A stretch of 64,000 bases of DNA from Agarivorans litoreus (lineage in GTDB: Bacteria > Pseudomonadota > Gammaproteobacteria > Enterobacterales > Celerinatantimonadaceae): NCBI RefSeq assembly GCF_019649015.1, contig NZ_BLPI01000001.1:1959001-2023000 (forward strand), written 5' to 3'. Below, piece after piece: positions 15,941 through 25,213 of this stretch (position 1 is the first letter of the stretch; each line of letters opens with the position of its first letter). The notes under the pieces are model-generated. The model ran no database searches. It was not told the origin of the DNA and saw only the letters and a list, made by a program, of their open reading frames with translations. A program made the translations under genes and the position numbers.

Positions 15941-17770
15941 TTAGTTCAGTGAAATAGCTGGCGCTTTAAGCGCGATAGAGGTGCCGTTAATCGATACCGA
16001 GGTACCTTTGATATCAATATTGCCGCCACTTGAAAGGGTGATAGAAGCGCCACCCGCTTTAATGGTGATTTTGCTGCCAGCCACTAAATCGATATTTTTG
16101 CCAACATCTATTACTAGGTTCTTACCTACTTTCTCAGACTGGTTTTCGGCAACGTCAATGCTGAGGTCTTTACCAATTTTTTCAGTTTGGTTTTGTTTGA
16201 TTTCGGTTTGCAGATCTTTCTCTGCCTGGATGTAAAGCAGCTCTTTACCAGCATCGTCATCAAAACGAATTTCGTTAAAGTTACTCTCGCCACCGCCTTT
16301 GGTTGAGCGAGTCTTTATTCCAGACTGCGATTTCTTACTGGGTAAGCCATAAGGTGGCATCTGGTCGCCGTTGTATAGCGCGCCTGTAATCACCGGTTGG
16401 TCAGGGTCGCCTTCTAAAAAGCTAACCAGTACTTCTTGGCCCACTCTTGGCAAGAAGAATGCGCCGTAACGGCTGCCTGCCCAGTTTTGCGAAACCCGAA
16501 TCCAACACGAGCTGTTGCTGTCACTTTTGCCTTCGCGATCCCAGTGGAATAGCACCTTAATACGGCCATATTTATCTACATGGATCTCTTCACCCGGATC
16601 ACCCGTCACCAAGGCTGTTTGGGCGCCATGAATCACCGGCCGAGCCGTGGTTTGGGATGGTCTGAACAATACGTCAGCCGGGATGCAAGAGAACTGATTG
16701 TGTAGCACTTGGCCGCTGTTTTTAGCTGCGCCAGTTTGGCTGGTAATGGCAACACTTAAACTAAGTTGAGTTATTAAGTAGCTTTTCCCTACCTGAGCGG
16801 GATCTTCATGTGATTTAAAACCAAAGTACTGACCAGCGCTAAAAGTAGCGCAAGTACTGCCACCTCGGCACACTAAGGCATCTCGCTGCATTGCTTCTAA
16901 AGCTACGTTGGCAGCATTTTGCAAAACAGGGTTAAATTCGGAACCGGCATAATACTCAAACACTTCGCCATTTTGCTGTTGTTTGGTTAACGCCGTATTT
17001 TGCTGTTCACCCTTTGGTTTTGCGCTTGGTTTTATAAAGTCGTAACCGCCTTTACTCGCAATACCCGGAGTGATGTTTAGGTTACCACTCCAAGAGAACA
17101 CGTGAGATTCTGACAATGAGCCGGTGGTAAAGGCTACTTTGCTTTCTTCTGCTTCGCGGTAGGCACTCAAAGCATCAGCCAATACAACACTGTGCTTGGC
17201 CTTGCTGTGTTCAATAATGTAAAAGATGCCTGCTTCTTCAAGCAAACGATGCACAAAGGCAAAGTCACTTTCGTTGTATTGAACTTTGTAACCCAAAGTT
17301 GGGTAACTGCCCTTAAGTTCACTTTTTACTTGCACGCCGTGTTCTGCAAAAATCTTTTTTACGATTTCGTCAGCGCTTAAGCTTTGAAAAATTCGGCAAT
17401 TACTTCGCTGCTTAAGAAAGTGTAAATTCGACACGATCTGTAGTTGGTAATCTTGGTATTTTTCGCCTTCTGCTTCACTAGGAACACGACTGCCTAGAGA
17501 AGTAATACTGGCAACAACGCCATTAAAAAAACGGGTAACACTGGCTTTACCTTTTAGATAATCTAAATTAATGGTAACCGGTTTTCCAATAACGTCGGAC
17601 TCAGATATTATCTGTCCATTTGTATAACAATAAACATTAATAGAGAAAGGTGAAGATATACCTTCCTGAATATCAAACTGAGTAAGATGTAATACATCTT
17701 TACCCAATGGTGTTTCTATTTGAATGATATTCTTACTTTGACTTGCCTTTTCCATATGCTTCATGTTCAC
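15941..17770 (-). CDS. vgrG: VgrG (TssI) spike protein
   Basis: A 609-residue VgrG: gp27-like part (~1-390), the OB-fold part with IHVDKYGRIKVLFHWDREG, W-I-R-V-S-Q-N-W-A-G-S-R-Y-G and VLVSFLEGDPDQPVITGALYN, and a gp5-like beta-helix ending in short I-D/I-G repeats up to residue 609. No extra catalytic domain follows the helix, so it is a structural spike that carries PAAR and Rhs. The frame opens with GTG at 17770; ATG codons at 17764 and 17755 are equally possible, and no strong ribosome site decides. A terminator-like hairpin lies between hcp and this gene. Confidence 0.93.
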   Translation of the reverse strand: MNMKHMEKASQSKNIIQIETPLGKDVLHLTQFDIQEGISSPFSINVYCYTNGQIISESDVIGKPVTINLDYLKGKASVTRFFNGVVASITSLGSRVPSEAEGEKYQDYQLQIVSNLHFLKQRSNCRIFQSLSADEIVKKIFAEHGVQVKSELKGSYPTLGYKVQYNESDFAFVHRLLEEAGIFYIIEHSKAKHSVVLADALSAYREAEESKVAFTTGSLSESHVFSWSGNLNITPGIASKGGYDFIKPSAKPKGEQQNTALTKQQQNGEVFEYYAGSEFNPVLQNAANVALEAMQRDALVCRGGSTCATFSAGQYFGFKSHEDPAQVGKSYLITQLSLSVAITSQTGAAKNSGQVLHNQFSCIPADVLFRPSQTTARPVIHGAQTALVTGDPGEEIHVDKYGRIKVLFHWDREGKSDSNSSCWIRVSQNWAGSRYGAFFLPRVGQEVLVSFLEGDPDQPVITGALYNGDQMPPYGLPSKKSQSGIKTRSTKGGGESNFNEIRFDDDAGKELLYIQAEKDLQTEIKQNQTEKIGKDLSIDVAENQSEKVGKNLVIDVGKNIDLVAGSKITIKAGGASITLSSGGNIDIKGTSVSINGTSIALKAPAISLN

Positions 17771-17776
17771 GCTAGT

Positions 17777-17809
17777 AAAAAAATAAGCGGGATAGATTAA
17801 CTACCCCGC
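17777..17809 (-). terminator. Rho-independent terminator/attenuator between hcp and vgrG
   Basis: On the reverse strand GCGGGGTAG pairs with CTATCCCGC (9 bp, one G-U) around a TTAAT loop, followed by TTA and seven T residues. It sits 10 bp after the hcp stop and 6 bp before the earliest vgrG start, so it should cut most hcp transcripts before vgrG. Confidence 0.8.
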
Positions 17810-17819
17810 AGAAAGCCAA

Positions 17820-18299
17820 TTACATTTGTTGGCCTTTAACACCGCTGTAACCGTAAACAAGCGGAGCTTGAACATTGTTTTGGTCATCGGTAGGTGTAAC
17901 AGTCATCATCATTTCTGTGTAAGAAATAGTGATGTTTTCAACTGGGCGGTCATCTTGAATTGATACTGAGTAGCTAGAAATCATTGCGTCAGTCAGTTCA
18001 ATTTTCATGATTTCTTCGATTTTCTCACCTTGCTTAGTAATGTGGAAAACCGCTGGCTTACCCTTACCAATAGTGGCTTCTTTGAAAAGATCTGGAGAAG
18101 CTTTATCTTGCATTTTAGTGATGTTGATGTCACATAAACGCGTTGCACTCGCTTCACGATCTTGAGCAGTACCAGTGTGTGAAGAGATTTCACGTGCTAC
18201 TGACCAGTCTACAGACAAAAGAGTAATTAAGTCTTTGTACTGTTCAGCTGTCGCTTCACCCTTGATATCACCGTACTTCAAATAAGTATTCGCTTGCAT
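17820..18299 (-). CDS. hcp: Hcp (TssD) tube protein
   Basis: A 159-residue Hcp1-family protein that stacks as hexameric rings into the T6SS tube. It begins with Y-L-K-Y-G-D-I-K-G-E-A-T and keeps the family's D-K-A-S-P-D-L strand-loop and the I-S-Y-T-E strand. The start is fixed by AAGGAAATT upstream. The 195-bp gap to clpV is AT-rich and has a TTGACA (reverse strand, 18409-18414), so hcp probably has its own promoter in addition to read-through from clpV. Confidence 0.95.
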   Translation of the reverse strand: MQANTYLKYGDIKGEATAEQYKDLITLLSVDWSVAREISSHTGTAQDREASATRLCDINITKMQDKASPDLFKEATIGKGKPAVFHITKQGEKIEEIMKIELTDAMISSYSVSIQDDRPVENITISYTEMMMTVTPTDDQNNVQAPLVYGYSGVKGQQM

Positions 18300-18494
18300 G
18301 CTAATTTCCTTTAGCTAATTAAGTAAAAATAACCCTGATGGGTAGTTTTAATGCAGCGTTTTAACACGCGCAATTTTATTAGTCGAAACCGTAAAACAAT
18401 TTAATAAATGTCAAAAACATCGAAAACTGAATAACAATCACAACCCAATTAAGTGGTACATTATAAATATTTTAATCAATAGTGAAAACACTAA

Positions 18495-21080
18495 TTACAA
18501 CATTTCGACACAATAAGTATCTTCAACTAAATCTACGCTAATTTTCTCTATATTAAGACGTTGAGACATGGCTTCTAATACCTTATTAGAGATCACAGGC
18601 AACAATTCATTTTGAATATTATTTTGAATTGCCCTTGCGCCAACATCAGCATTTTGAGACTGGCTGTTTAGGTGTTCGATGACAGCTTCAGAAAAACTCA
18701 ATTCTGCTTGGTGATTTCGAGCAAATCGCTGCTCAACTCTACCCAGCTGTAAACGCACAATTTGATTTAGCGTGTCGCGGTTAAGTGGCACAAATGGGAT
18801 GAGGTTTAGGCGACCAATAAAGGCAGGCTTAAATACTGCGAGCAAATCATCACTTAGAGCGTGTTTTAGCCCTTCGATATCAGGAGCAGTTTCTTCATCT
18901 TCAAATAAACCAGTAGTGGTTTCGGTACCCACGTTAGAAGTCATGATGATGATGGTATTTTTAAAGTCGATATCTCGACCTTCGCCATCTTTGATGGTGC
19001 CTTTATCAAACACTTGGTAAAAAATGTCTTGCACGCCCGGATGGGCTTTTTCCATTTCGTCTAGCAGCACTACACTGTATGGCTTGCGGCGCACGGCTTC
19101 AGTAAGAACACCACCTTCACCATAGCCTACGTAACCAGGAGGTGAACCCACCAACAGAGAAACCTTATGCTCCTCTTTGAATTCCGACATATTGATAACC
19201 GTTAAGTTATCTTCGCTGCCGTATACTTGCTCGGCTAGGGTTAAGGCTGTTTCTGTTTTACCAGTACCACTTGGCCCGGTTAGTAAAAACACACCGTTTG
19301 GCTTGCGCTCATCACTTAGCTGAGCACGCGCGGTTTGAACCACTTTACTAATGAGTTCTAGTGCGTGGTCTTGACCAACAATTCGCTCGCCCATTTTTTG
19401 CGGCAAACTTAATATGGTTTCCACTTCGTCTGATTGCATGCGACCCAGTGGTATACCAGTCCAATCGGCAATAACTTCAGCGACTAGTACTTCGTCTACT
19501 TCTAAAAACACCATTGGTTGGGCAACTTCTGCCAAGCTCGCTTTAATTTCTACCAGCTGCTCTCGAGCTTTTTCTTCGGTTTCTTCCTCGGTATTGAGAA
19601 TGCTATCGGCATGTTGCTTAGCTTGAAGCACCATACCCTGCTCGTCCCGCCAGGTAGCTTCTGCTTGTTCAAAGGCACTTTGGGTATCGGCCAGTTCTAC
19701 ATTGAGCTGCTGCAGCAATTCTTGATGTTCAGACCCCGTTAACTGCTCGCGTTCCAATTGCTCGATTTGCGCAACCAACTGTTGTTGTTTACGCTGTAAA
19801 CGCTCTACTTGGCTAGGGGTAGCAGCTTGGCTCATCGCCACGCGGGCACATGCGGTATCAAGCAAAGCAACGGCTTTGTCGGGTAACTGGCGAGCATTAA
19901 TGTAGCGGTTAGATAAACGTACTGCGGCTTGCAAGGCTTGGTCGCTAATTGATACGCGATGGTGCTTTTCCATCACAGGTAGTAAGCCACGTAACATCAC
20001 AATGGCTTTTTCTTCGCTTGGCTCTTCTACTTTAACCACTTGGAAACGACGCGTTAACGCTGCATCTTTCTCAAAGTATTTTTTGTATTCGGCCCAAGTA
20101 GTCGCCGCAATAGTGCGCAGTTCACCACGTGCCAGCGCGGGTTTAAGCAGGTTGGCTGCATCATTTTGGCCAGCTTGGCCGCCGCTACCAATTAAGGTAT
20201 GCGCTTCGTCGATAAACACAATAATAGGTGTAGCTGAGCTCTTCACTTCACTGATTACTGACTTAAGACGATTTTCGAACTCACCTTTCATGCCCGCACC
20301 AGCTTGTAGCAAGGCTAAATCTAAAACATGAATCTTTACGTTTTGCAGTGATTCGGGCACATCATTATCAGCAATACGCTGCGCCAAACCTTCAACTACT
20401 GCAGTTTTACCTACACCGGCTTCGCCAGTAAGTATCGGGTTGTTTTGGCGACGACGGGTTAAAATGTCGATCATCTGGCGAATTTCTTCGTCGCGACCAA
20501 GTATTGGGTCAAGCTTGCCAGAGCGTGCTTGCTCGGTAAGGTCGATAGTAAACTGATCTAAACTTGGTGTTTTGCCCGAGCCTTTAACTTGGCTTGCAGT
20601 TGCAGCTTCGGCATTTTGATTAAGCGTCGGCCATACATGCGCCAGCTGAGCTGGGTCGATGTTTTCTAACTGCTTCAAGAAATGCATGGTGCTAAAGCTA
20701 AGAGTATCGTCGTTTAGCAAGGCATGAATAATGTGGATAGGCGCGATATTGTCTGCGTTGTATTCAATGGTGGCGGCCATCCACGCGGCGCTCAATAAAC
20801 TGACAATTTGCGGCGATAAACCAGGAGTTTGCTGATTACCGGTTTTAGCCCGCTCTAGATTGCGATTTAGATCGGCAGTTAATGCATCAATATCTACCGC
20901 AAAATGCTCCGCCACCAACATAAGATCTTCGGTTTGGCCTTCGCACATCGCTAATAACCAATGCTGGATCTCTACACTAAAATGACTGCGGCTATTAGAC
21001 AGCGCAGCGGCCGCTTCTAGGCTCTGCTTGGCTGTGGGCGATAGCTTCTCAACCATTGATTTTAAAGTCATTGTCGACAT
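18495..21080 (-). CDS. clpV: ClpV (TssH) AAA+ ATPase
   Basis: An 861-residue Hsp100-type ATPase that takes apart the contracted TssB/TssC sheath. Clp-N domain ~10-150; AAA1 with GEAGVGKT at 219-226 and VFIDEAHTL; a ClpB-like middle coil (Q-rich, ~410-530); AAA2 with GPSGTGKT (~610) and [12 protein letters not shown]-terminal ClpB D2-small domain. The middle domain is short, as in ClpV rather than ClpB. It follows tssG by 33 bp in the core operon. Confidence 0.95.
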   Translation of the reverse strand: MSTMTLKSMVEKLSPTAKQSLEAAAALSNSRSHFSVEIQHWLLAMCEGQTEDLMLVAEHFAVDIDALTADLNRNLERAKTGNQQTPGLSPQIVSLLSAAWMAATIEYNADNIAPIHIIHALLNDDTLSFSTMHFLKQLENIDPAQLAHVWPTLNQNAEAATASQVKGSGKTPSLDQFTIDLTEQARSGKLDPILGRDEEIRQMIDILTRRRQNNPILTGEAGVGKTAVVEGLAQRIADNDVPESLQNVKIHVLDLALLQAGAGMKGEFENRLKSVISEVKSSATPIIVFIDEAHTLIGSGGQAGQNDAANLLKPALARGELRTIAATTWAEYKKYFEKDAALTRRFQVVKVEEPSEEKAIVMLRGLLPVMEKHHRVSISDQALQAAVRLSNRYINARQLPDKAVALLDTACARVAMSQAATPSQVERLQRKQQQLVAQIEQLEREQLTGSEHQELLQQLNVELADTQSAFEQAEATWRDEQGMVLQAKQHADSILNTEEETEEKAREQLVEIKASLAEVAQPMVFLEVDEVLVAEVIADWTGIPLGRMQSDEVETILSLPQKMGERIVGQDHALELISKVVQTARAQLSDERKPNGVFLLTGPSGTGKTETALTLAEQVYGSEDNLTVINMSEFKEEHKVSLLVGSPPGYVGYGEGGVLTEAVRRKPYSVVLLDEMEKAHPGVQDIFYQVFDKGTIKDGEGRDIDFKNTIIIMTSNVGTETTTGLFEDEETAPDIEGLKHALSDDLLAVFKPAFIGRLNLIPFVPLNRDTLNQIVRLQLGRVEQRFARNHQAELSFSEAVIEHLNSQSQNADVGARAIQNNIQNELLPVISNKVLEAMSQRLNIEKISVDLVEDTYCVEML

Positions 21081-21113
21081 CTGTATTTCCTATAATCCTT
21101 TAAACAAAATCTA

Positions 21114-22091
21114 CTACGCGATGGGGATTTTGGTTTGTTCGTCCATTCGCTTACTGTTAATGGTTAGCGCGCTACCTTGACCTAAGCCCAAACCGGTTTT
21201 ACCTAAACGCGAACTAGGCATATCTCGATAACGGGCCATTAGGCTCCAACGAGGACGCACGTGCGCGGGCAAGTATTCGGCGACGGTTTCTTGTAATAAT
21301 GAAAGTGTTTTACTGCCCGGCAGAAGTTGCTGAGCCCCTTGTGCATTGGCTGCATGAATTTCAATTTCTAAAGCAGACCCTACATCCCAAACCTTGCTGC
21401 CAATGGTGGCACTGCGTCCTAGTTGCGCATGTTGCCCTTCTGGATTAACCCTGCTCGCTAAGCTGGTCTGCTCTTCATCGCTTAGCGATAGCCATTGCCC
21501 TAAGTGCTCATTAATCACAACCTTGCAGCCTGAAATAAGCTCTACAATTTGCTTTAAACCTTGAGCACTACGAATAGACTGAGCAAACAAACCACCTAGG
21601 TATTGTTGGGTATGATTTGAAGTACCAGATAAAGAGTGCAAGGCACTAGAAATAGGGTCTTTCTTGTTGGTTTGCTGCTGACGCTGATACTGCAGAGGGA
21701 ACTGATACTTTTCCCAAGCGCGGTGATATAAAGAAATCAGGCGATGATGGAAAATATCCAGAAAGTCTCGCATCGACTCGTCTTTCTGCTTGCAACGATC
21801 CATTACCCATTCACTGTAATGACGGGGCATCACACCACTTGGCCCAGTTAAACCAAAAAAGTTAACAAACACTGAATAAGGCTGATTTTCAGAAACAGGC
21901 GCTTCTACCCGCTCCAAGGCTTTACCCGGAAAACCTAAGTTTTGCGGCACTTTAAAACGTAAGGCCTCATTCTTGGGTAAAGTATCAGAACCCACACCGT
22001 TGTGCTGTGCACCTCGGCCAGCTTGAATAGCAACCACGCTGTGGTGGAAGTCTTGCTCGCTGCCACTGTTTAAGGTGTCAAACAGCTTCAT
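21114..22091 (-). CDS. tssG: TssG baseplate protein
   Basis: A 325-residue TssG/ImpH/VasB protein. The family's opening (F-H-H-S-V near the N-terminus), F-V-N-F-F-G-L-T-G-P-S-G-V-M-P and H-R-L-I-S-L-Y-H-R-A-W are present. TssG binds TssF, TssE and TssK in the baseplate wedge. It overlaps tssF by 4 bp (ATGA). Confidence 0.95.
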   Translation of the reverse strand: MKLFDTLNSGSEQDFHHSVVAIQAGRGAQHNGVGSDTLPKNEALRFKVPQNLGFPGKALERVEAPVSENQPYSVFVNFFGLTGPSGVMPRHYSEWVMDRCKQKDESMRDFLDIFHHRLISLYHRAWEKYQFPLQYQRQQQTNKKDPISSALHSLSGTSNHTQQYLGGLFAQSIRSAQGLKQIVELISGCKVVINEHLGQWLSLSDEEQTSLASRVNPEGQHAQLGRSATIGSKVWDVGSALEIEIHAANAQGAQQLLPGSKTLSLLQETVAEYLPAHVRPRWSLMARYRDMPSSRLGKTGLGLGQGSALTINSKRMDEQTKIPIA

Positions 22092-23917
22092 ATCAGCTCC
22101 TTGTCACCAGCCATGGCGGGCCAACGATGTAATACATTGCTGGCACCCAAGTGTTTAATCGATAAACGGGTGAAGCTGTTTATGGTGGTGTACTGAGCGA
22201 AAAAGTGCGCCAATACGTTGCCAAAAAAGAACAAGTTAATACCGGATAGCTCTTGATTAACAAATTCCAAAATAATGTCTGAACCGTGGCAAAAACCCAC
22301 CCGGCCATTTTGCACAACCCGAGCTGTCGCCCGCTCGATGTTTACCTTAGCGATAGCTTCAATCAATACTTTGGTTTGTGGTGATTGCTTAAAATCGTAA
22401 AGCTGTAATAGCTCTTGTAGCAACTTAACCGCGTTAGGCTGGGCAAAGTGATTAAGGGTTAGATGACTAGCCAACTGCCAACGAGAAGCATCAAACATAG
22501 CGGGGCGAATAGGCTCGCTAAAGGGCAATAAGCAACGGACATTCTTAAGCGAATCGGCACGGCTTGGCACCACTATCGATGGCTGTCCACCACCAAAAGG
22601 CAAGCGCGCTGGCAAATTACGGTTACTGCATAATGCTTTAGCTGATACCAACCATTGTTCATGCTGCTCGATATCTAAGGCTTTAGCGTCACCATCAACC
22701 ACTGCTAAGTAGCTTTCAACACCGGGTTCGTCGTGTCCACCAGCCCATTTATTTAGTTCACGTCGTAGCGTCCAGAACAAATTACCCGCTTGAGGGTAAT
22801 GCGGTAACTGGCTACCGTAAAACGGCGTCACGTCAACACTGTTATCGTGTTGATCGAAGGCTTCAACTTCGGTCACTCGAACCACTTCGGATATATCTGC
22901 ATCTCGATAACGAGGCACTAAGCGGTGCTCAAAACGAGCGGGATCTAAACGTAAAGGCTCCAGCTCATCTTCAAATAGGTTTATCACTGGCACACAGCCC
23001 AGCAAAATATTATCGGCGGTAAGTTGCTTTGCCAATATGTCTGAATCGCTATCAAGATAAATGTATAAATCCACCTCATCCTGGTCACCAAACCAACTAG
23101 GATCTAAATCTTGTAGCTCAAAAAACATGAACTTTTCAGGGCAAATAAAGTGCTCAACTAGCAAGCGATAGCCATTAAAAGTTCGCTGCTCATAAGGCAC
23201 CACTTTTTCATCATCAGCAAAACCCACCGCACTAATATGGCGAGCCTGCAAGTAGTGATTCGCTTGTAAACTGCCCGGAGAGGCAAACGCCAATCCCACA
23301 CTAGATTGGAAAATAAGTTGATAAAGCTTGTAACTAAGCTGCGGTTGTCCGTGAATGTAGAAACGCATTTTTTGCACACCCACATCACTAAAGGCCACAT
23401 CATCAAATTCACAACTTAAGCGCAGTTTTATTACCGCTGCAGCATTGTTTTGAAAGTTAGGGCGTGGCGCTTTAAAAGGCGCGCCTTCAAAGCTCGCTTG
23501 AGTAACTTCTACTGGCCACATTTCGGTATCGTAGCAAGTATTAAAACGACAACTTTTGTAACCCGGCACTTGAGTTTCTAACTCGGTGCCTTTGGGGATC
23601 ATTAAGCTATAGTCAGTAACATTTTGGGTGCTCATTTTGATTACCGACATCGACGGAATTGGCGCGTGGTAATCGGGATATAGCTGCCCTAACAAGGCTT
23701 CGGTTAACTCTGGAAAACTGTCATCAAGCTTTTGTCTTACCTGTGCCGTAAGTAACGACACTCCTTCGAGTAAACGAGAAACATGTGGGTCTTCCACATT
23801 TTCTTCGCTCATGCGCAAACGGCCGGCCACCTTGGGATAACGCTCGGCAAACTCAGCCCCCATGTGGCGTAAGTAAGCTAGTTCGCGGTTGTAGTACTTT
23901 AACAGCTCGTCACTCAT
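22088..23917 (-). CDS. tssF: TssF baseplate protein
   Basis: A 609-residue TssF/ImpG/VasA protein starting with L-L-K-Y-Y-N-R-E-L-A-Y-L-R and followed by a region with E-D-P-H-V-S-R-L-L-E-G-V-S-L-L, both family hallmarks. The C-terminus G-N-V-L-A-H-F-F-A-Q-Y-T-T-I-N-S-F matches the conserved end. It forms the baseplate wedge with TssG. Gap to tssE 3 bp. Confidence 0.95.
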   Translation of the reverse strand: MSDELLKYYNRELAYLRHMGAEFAERYPKVAGRLRMSEENVEDPHVSRLLEGVSLLTAQVRQKLDDSFPELTEALLGQLYPDYHAPIPSMSVIKMSTQNVTDYSLMIPKGTELETQVPGYKSCRFNTCYDTEMWPVEVTQASFEGAPFKAPRPNFQNNAAAVIKLRLSCEFDDVAFSDVGVQKMRFYIHGQPQLSYKLYQLIFQSSVGLAFASPGSLQANHYLQARHISAVGFADDEKVVPYEQRTFNGYRLLVEHFICPEKFMFFELQDLDPSWFGDQDEVDLYIYLDSDSDILAKQLTADNILLGCVPVINLFEDELEPLRLDPARFEHRLVPRYRDADISEVVRVTEVEAFDQHDNSVDVTPFYGSQLPHYPQAGNLFWTLRRELNKWAGGHDEPGVESYLAVVDGDAKALDIEQHEQWLVSAKALCSNRNLPARLPFGGGQPSIVVPSRADSLKNVRCLLPFSEPIRPAMFDASRWQLASHLTLNHFAQPNAVKLLQELLQLYDFKQSPQTKVLIEAIAKVNIERATARVVQNGRVGFCHGSDIILEFVNQELSGINLFFFGNVLAHFFAQYTTINSFTRLSIKHLGASNVLHRWPAMAGDKELI

Positions 23918-23920
23918 GCT

Positions 23921-24400
23921 CTACTCAACTATTCTTATGCCAAGGCATACCGGTTCAACTTCAGAGTCAAAGGTCATTTCCTCTGGCTCAGGATCGGCAT
24001 GACAAAGAGCATGAATACGCAAGCGCAATACCCGATCAAGCGGTTGCTCTTCACTTACGGTTGTCACCGATAAATCAATAAAACGAGGTTCAAATTTGCG
24101 AATGGTGTGCTCTACAATTTGACACAACATCTCGCGGCCATCTTGGCTGCTCAAAGGCATAGATGAGAAGTCTGGCAAACCATAACTAAATAAAGATTTG
24201 TCCAACTCGCTGTACCATTCAGGCCAGGTATGCCAATGCAACTTGGCGTTAAGCAAAGCCTCTAGATCACGGCGAATACTGCGCCGATAAGCTTGTCGCC
24301 CGTAGCTTGAATAGATATCACTGCTTGCAGCATTCTCATCCAAGTTATTACTTAACCTGTCGAGTAATGAAAGCTGCAAAGCGGGTTGAACAGTGCTCAT
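23921..24400 (-). CDS. tssE: TssE gp25-like baseplate protein
   Basis: A 159-residue gp25-family protein that starts sheath assembly at the baseplate. S-L-L-D-R-L at the N-terminus, the R-R-D-L-E-A-L-L-N segment and the I-R-K-F-E-P-R-F near residue 110 are the family marks. It overlaps tagJ by one base (TAATG), so translation is likely coupled. Confidence 0.92.
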   Translation of the reverse strand: MSTVQPALQLSLLDRLSNNLDENAASSDIYSSYGRQAYRRSIRRDLEALLNAKLHWHTWPEWYSELDKSLFSYGLPDFSSMPLSSQDGREMLCQIVEHTIRKFEPRFIDLSVTTVSEEQPLDRVLRLRIHALCHADPEPEEMTFDSEVEPVCLGIRIVE

Positions 24401-25209
24401 TACTCAGCAGCCTCGGTGGCTGTTTCTACAGAGAACGATTCCAACTGAGAAACGGCTAATGCGTCATCATTTACTAACCACATTTTTTGCCCTCGTCCTT
24501 GGTAAAATTCAGAGCCTAAAATGGCTTGCCAATCGGTTTCTCTCCCCAGCTTTTCTGCATCGCTTTGGCTGTTTACATAGGTCATTGGCAGGAACACTTC
24601 GCCGGAAGGGCCCTCTTTAATATCTAACTCGGCGCGGCGCCAAATGTGCTCAAACAAAGTAGTTTCAGGCAGTAGCTTTAACCAAGTGATGTCAGAGAAC
24701 GGCACAAAGTAATACAAACCATTAGAGCCAAATACTTCTAGGTAACCCGCTAAGCTGTCATCTAAATCACGCAGCTCGTTACAGTTTTTACCGTTAATCT
24801 CTACTTCAGCTGATTGGCGTAAGCTTTCTAGTTGCTGAGCAGCTTGTTCAAACTCAGTTTTGTTGTCACTTAACTGTGCCAAGCGCACTTCCACCAAAGG
24901 CGCTAAAGTTTGCGACGCGCCCGTCACCAAACTTGCGGTATCTCTACCAGCTGCAAAATCTACCCGCGATTGCGCGGCATGCACTAGTTGGCGCATGTTT
25001 AAAGCACCAGGAACACACTGTGGATGCTGCTTAACCAACAAGTCCAGCTGCTGATCAGCACGCTCTAGCTGTCCATCAATACATAACAATTCAATAAAAC
25101 TGCTGCGTGTATCTAAGTCCTTAGGCATCACTTTTAGGTGAGCAATGGTTTGGGCGATTGCTTCACTTAATTGTCCTTGTTGAATCAACTGCTTTATTTG
25201 TTGTTGCAT
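24400..25209 (-). CDS. tagJ: TagJ/ImpE-type accessory protein
   Basis: A 269-residue TPR-like helical protein of the ImpE family: L-I-Q-Q-G-Q-L-S-E-A-I at the N-terminus, the R-S-S-F-I-E-L-L-C-I-D-G-Q repeat, and V-F-L-P-M-T-Y-V-N-S near the end. TagJ proteins bind the first helix of TssB in systems that carry them and may help recruit ClpV. It lies between tssC2 and tssE. Confidence 0.88.
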   Translation of the reverse strand: MQQQIKQLIQQGQLSEAIAQTIAHLKVMPKDLDTRSSFIELLCIDGQLERADQQLDLLVKQHPQCVPGALNMRQLVHAAQSRVDFAAGRDTASLVTGASQTLAPLVEVRLAQLSDNKTEFEQAAQQLESLRQSAEVEINGKNCNELRDLDDSLAGYLEVFGSNGLYYFVPFSDITWLKLLPETTLFEHIWRRAELDIKEGPSGEVFLPMTYVNSQSDAEKLGRETDWQAILGSEFYQGRGQKMWLVNDDALAVSQLESFSVETATEAAE

Positions 25210-25213
25210 CTGT

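Noticed and set aside
24860-25054. Small frames opposite T6SS core genes
   Set aside because: They come from codon bias of the real genes on the other strand and have no ribosome sites or domain patterns.
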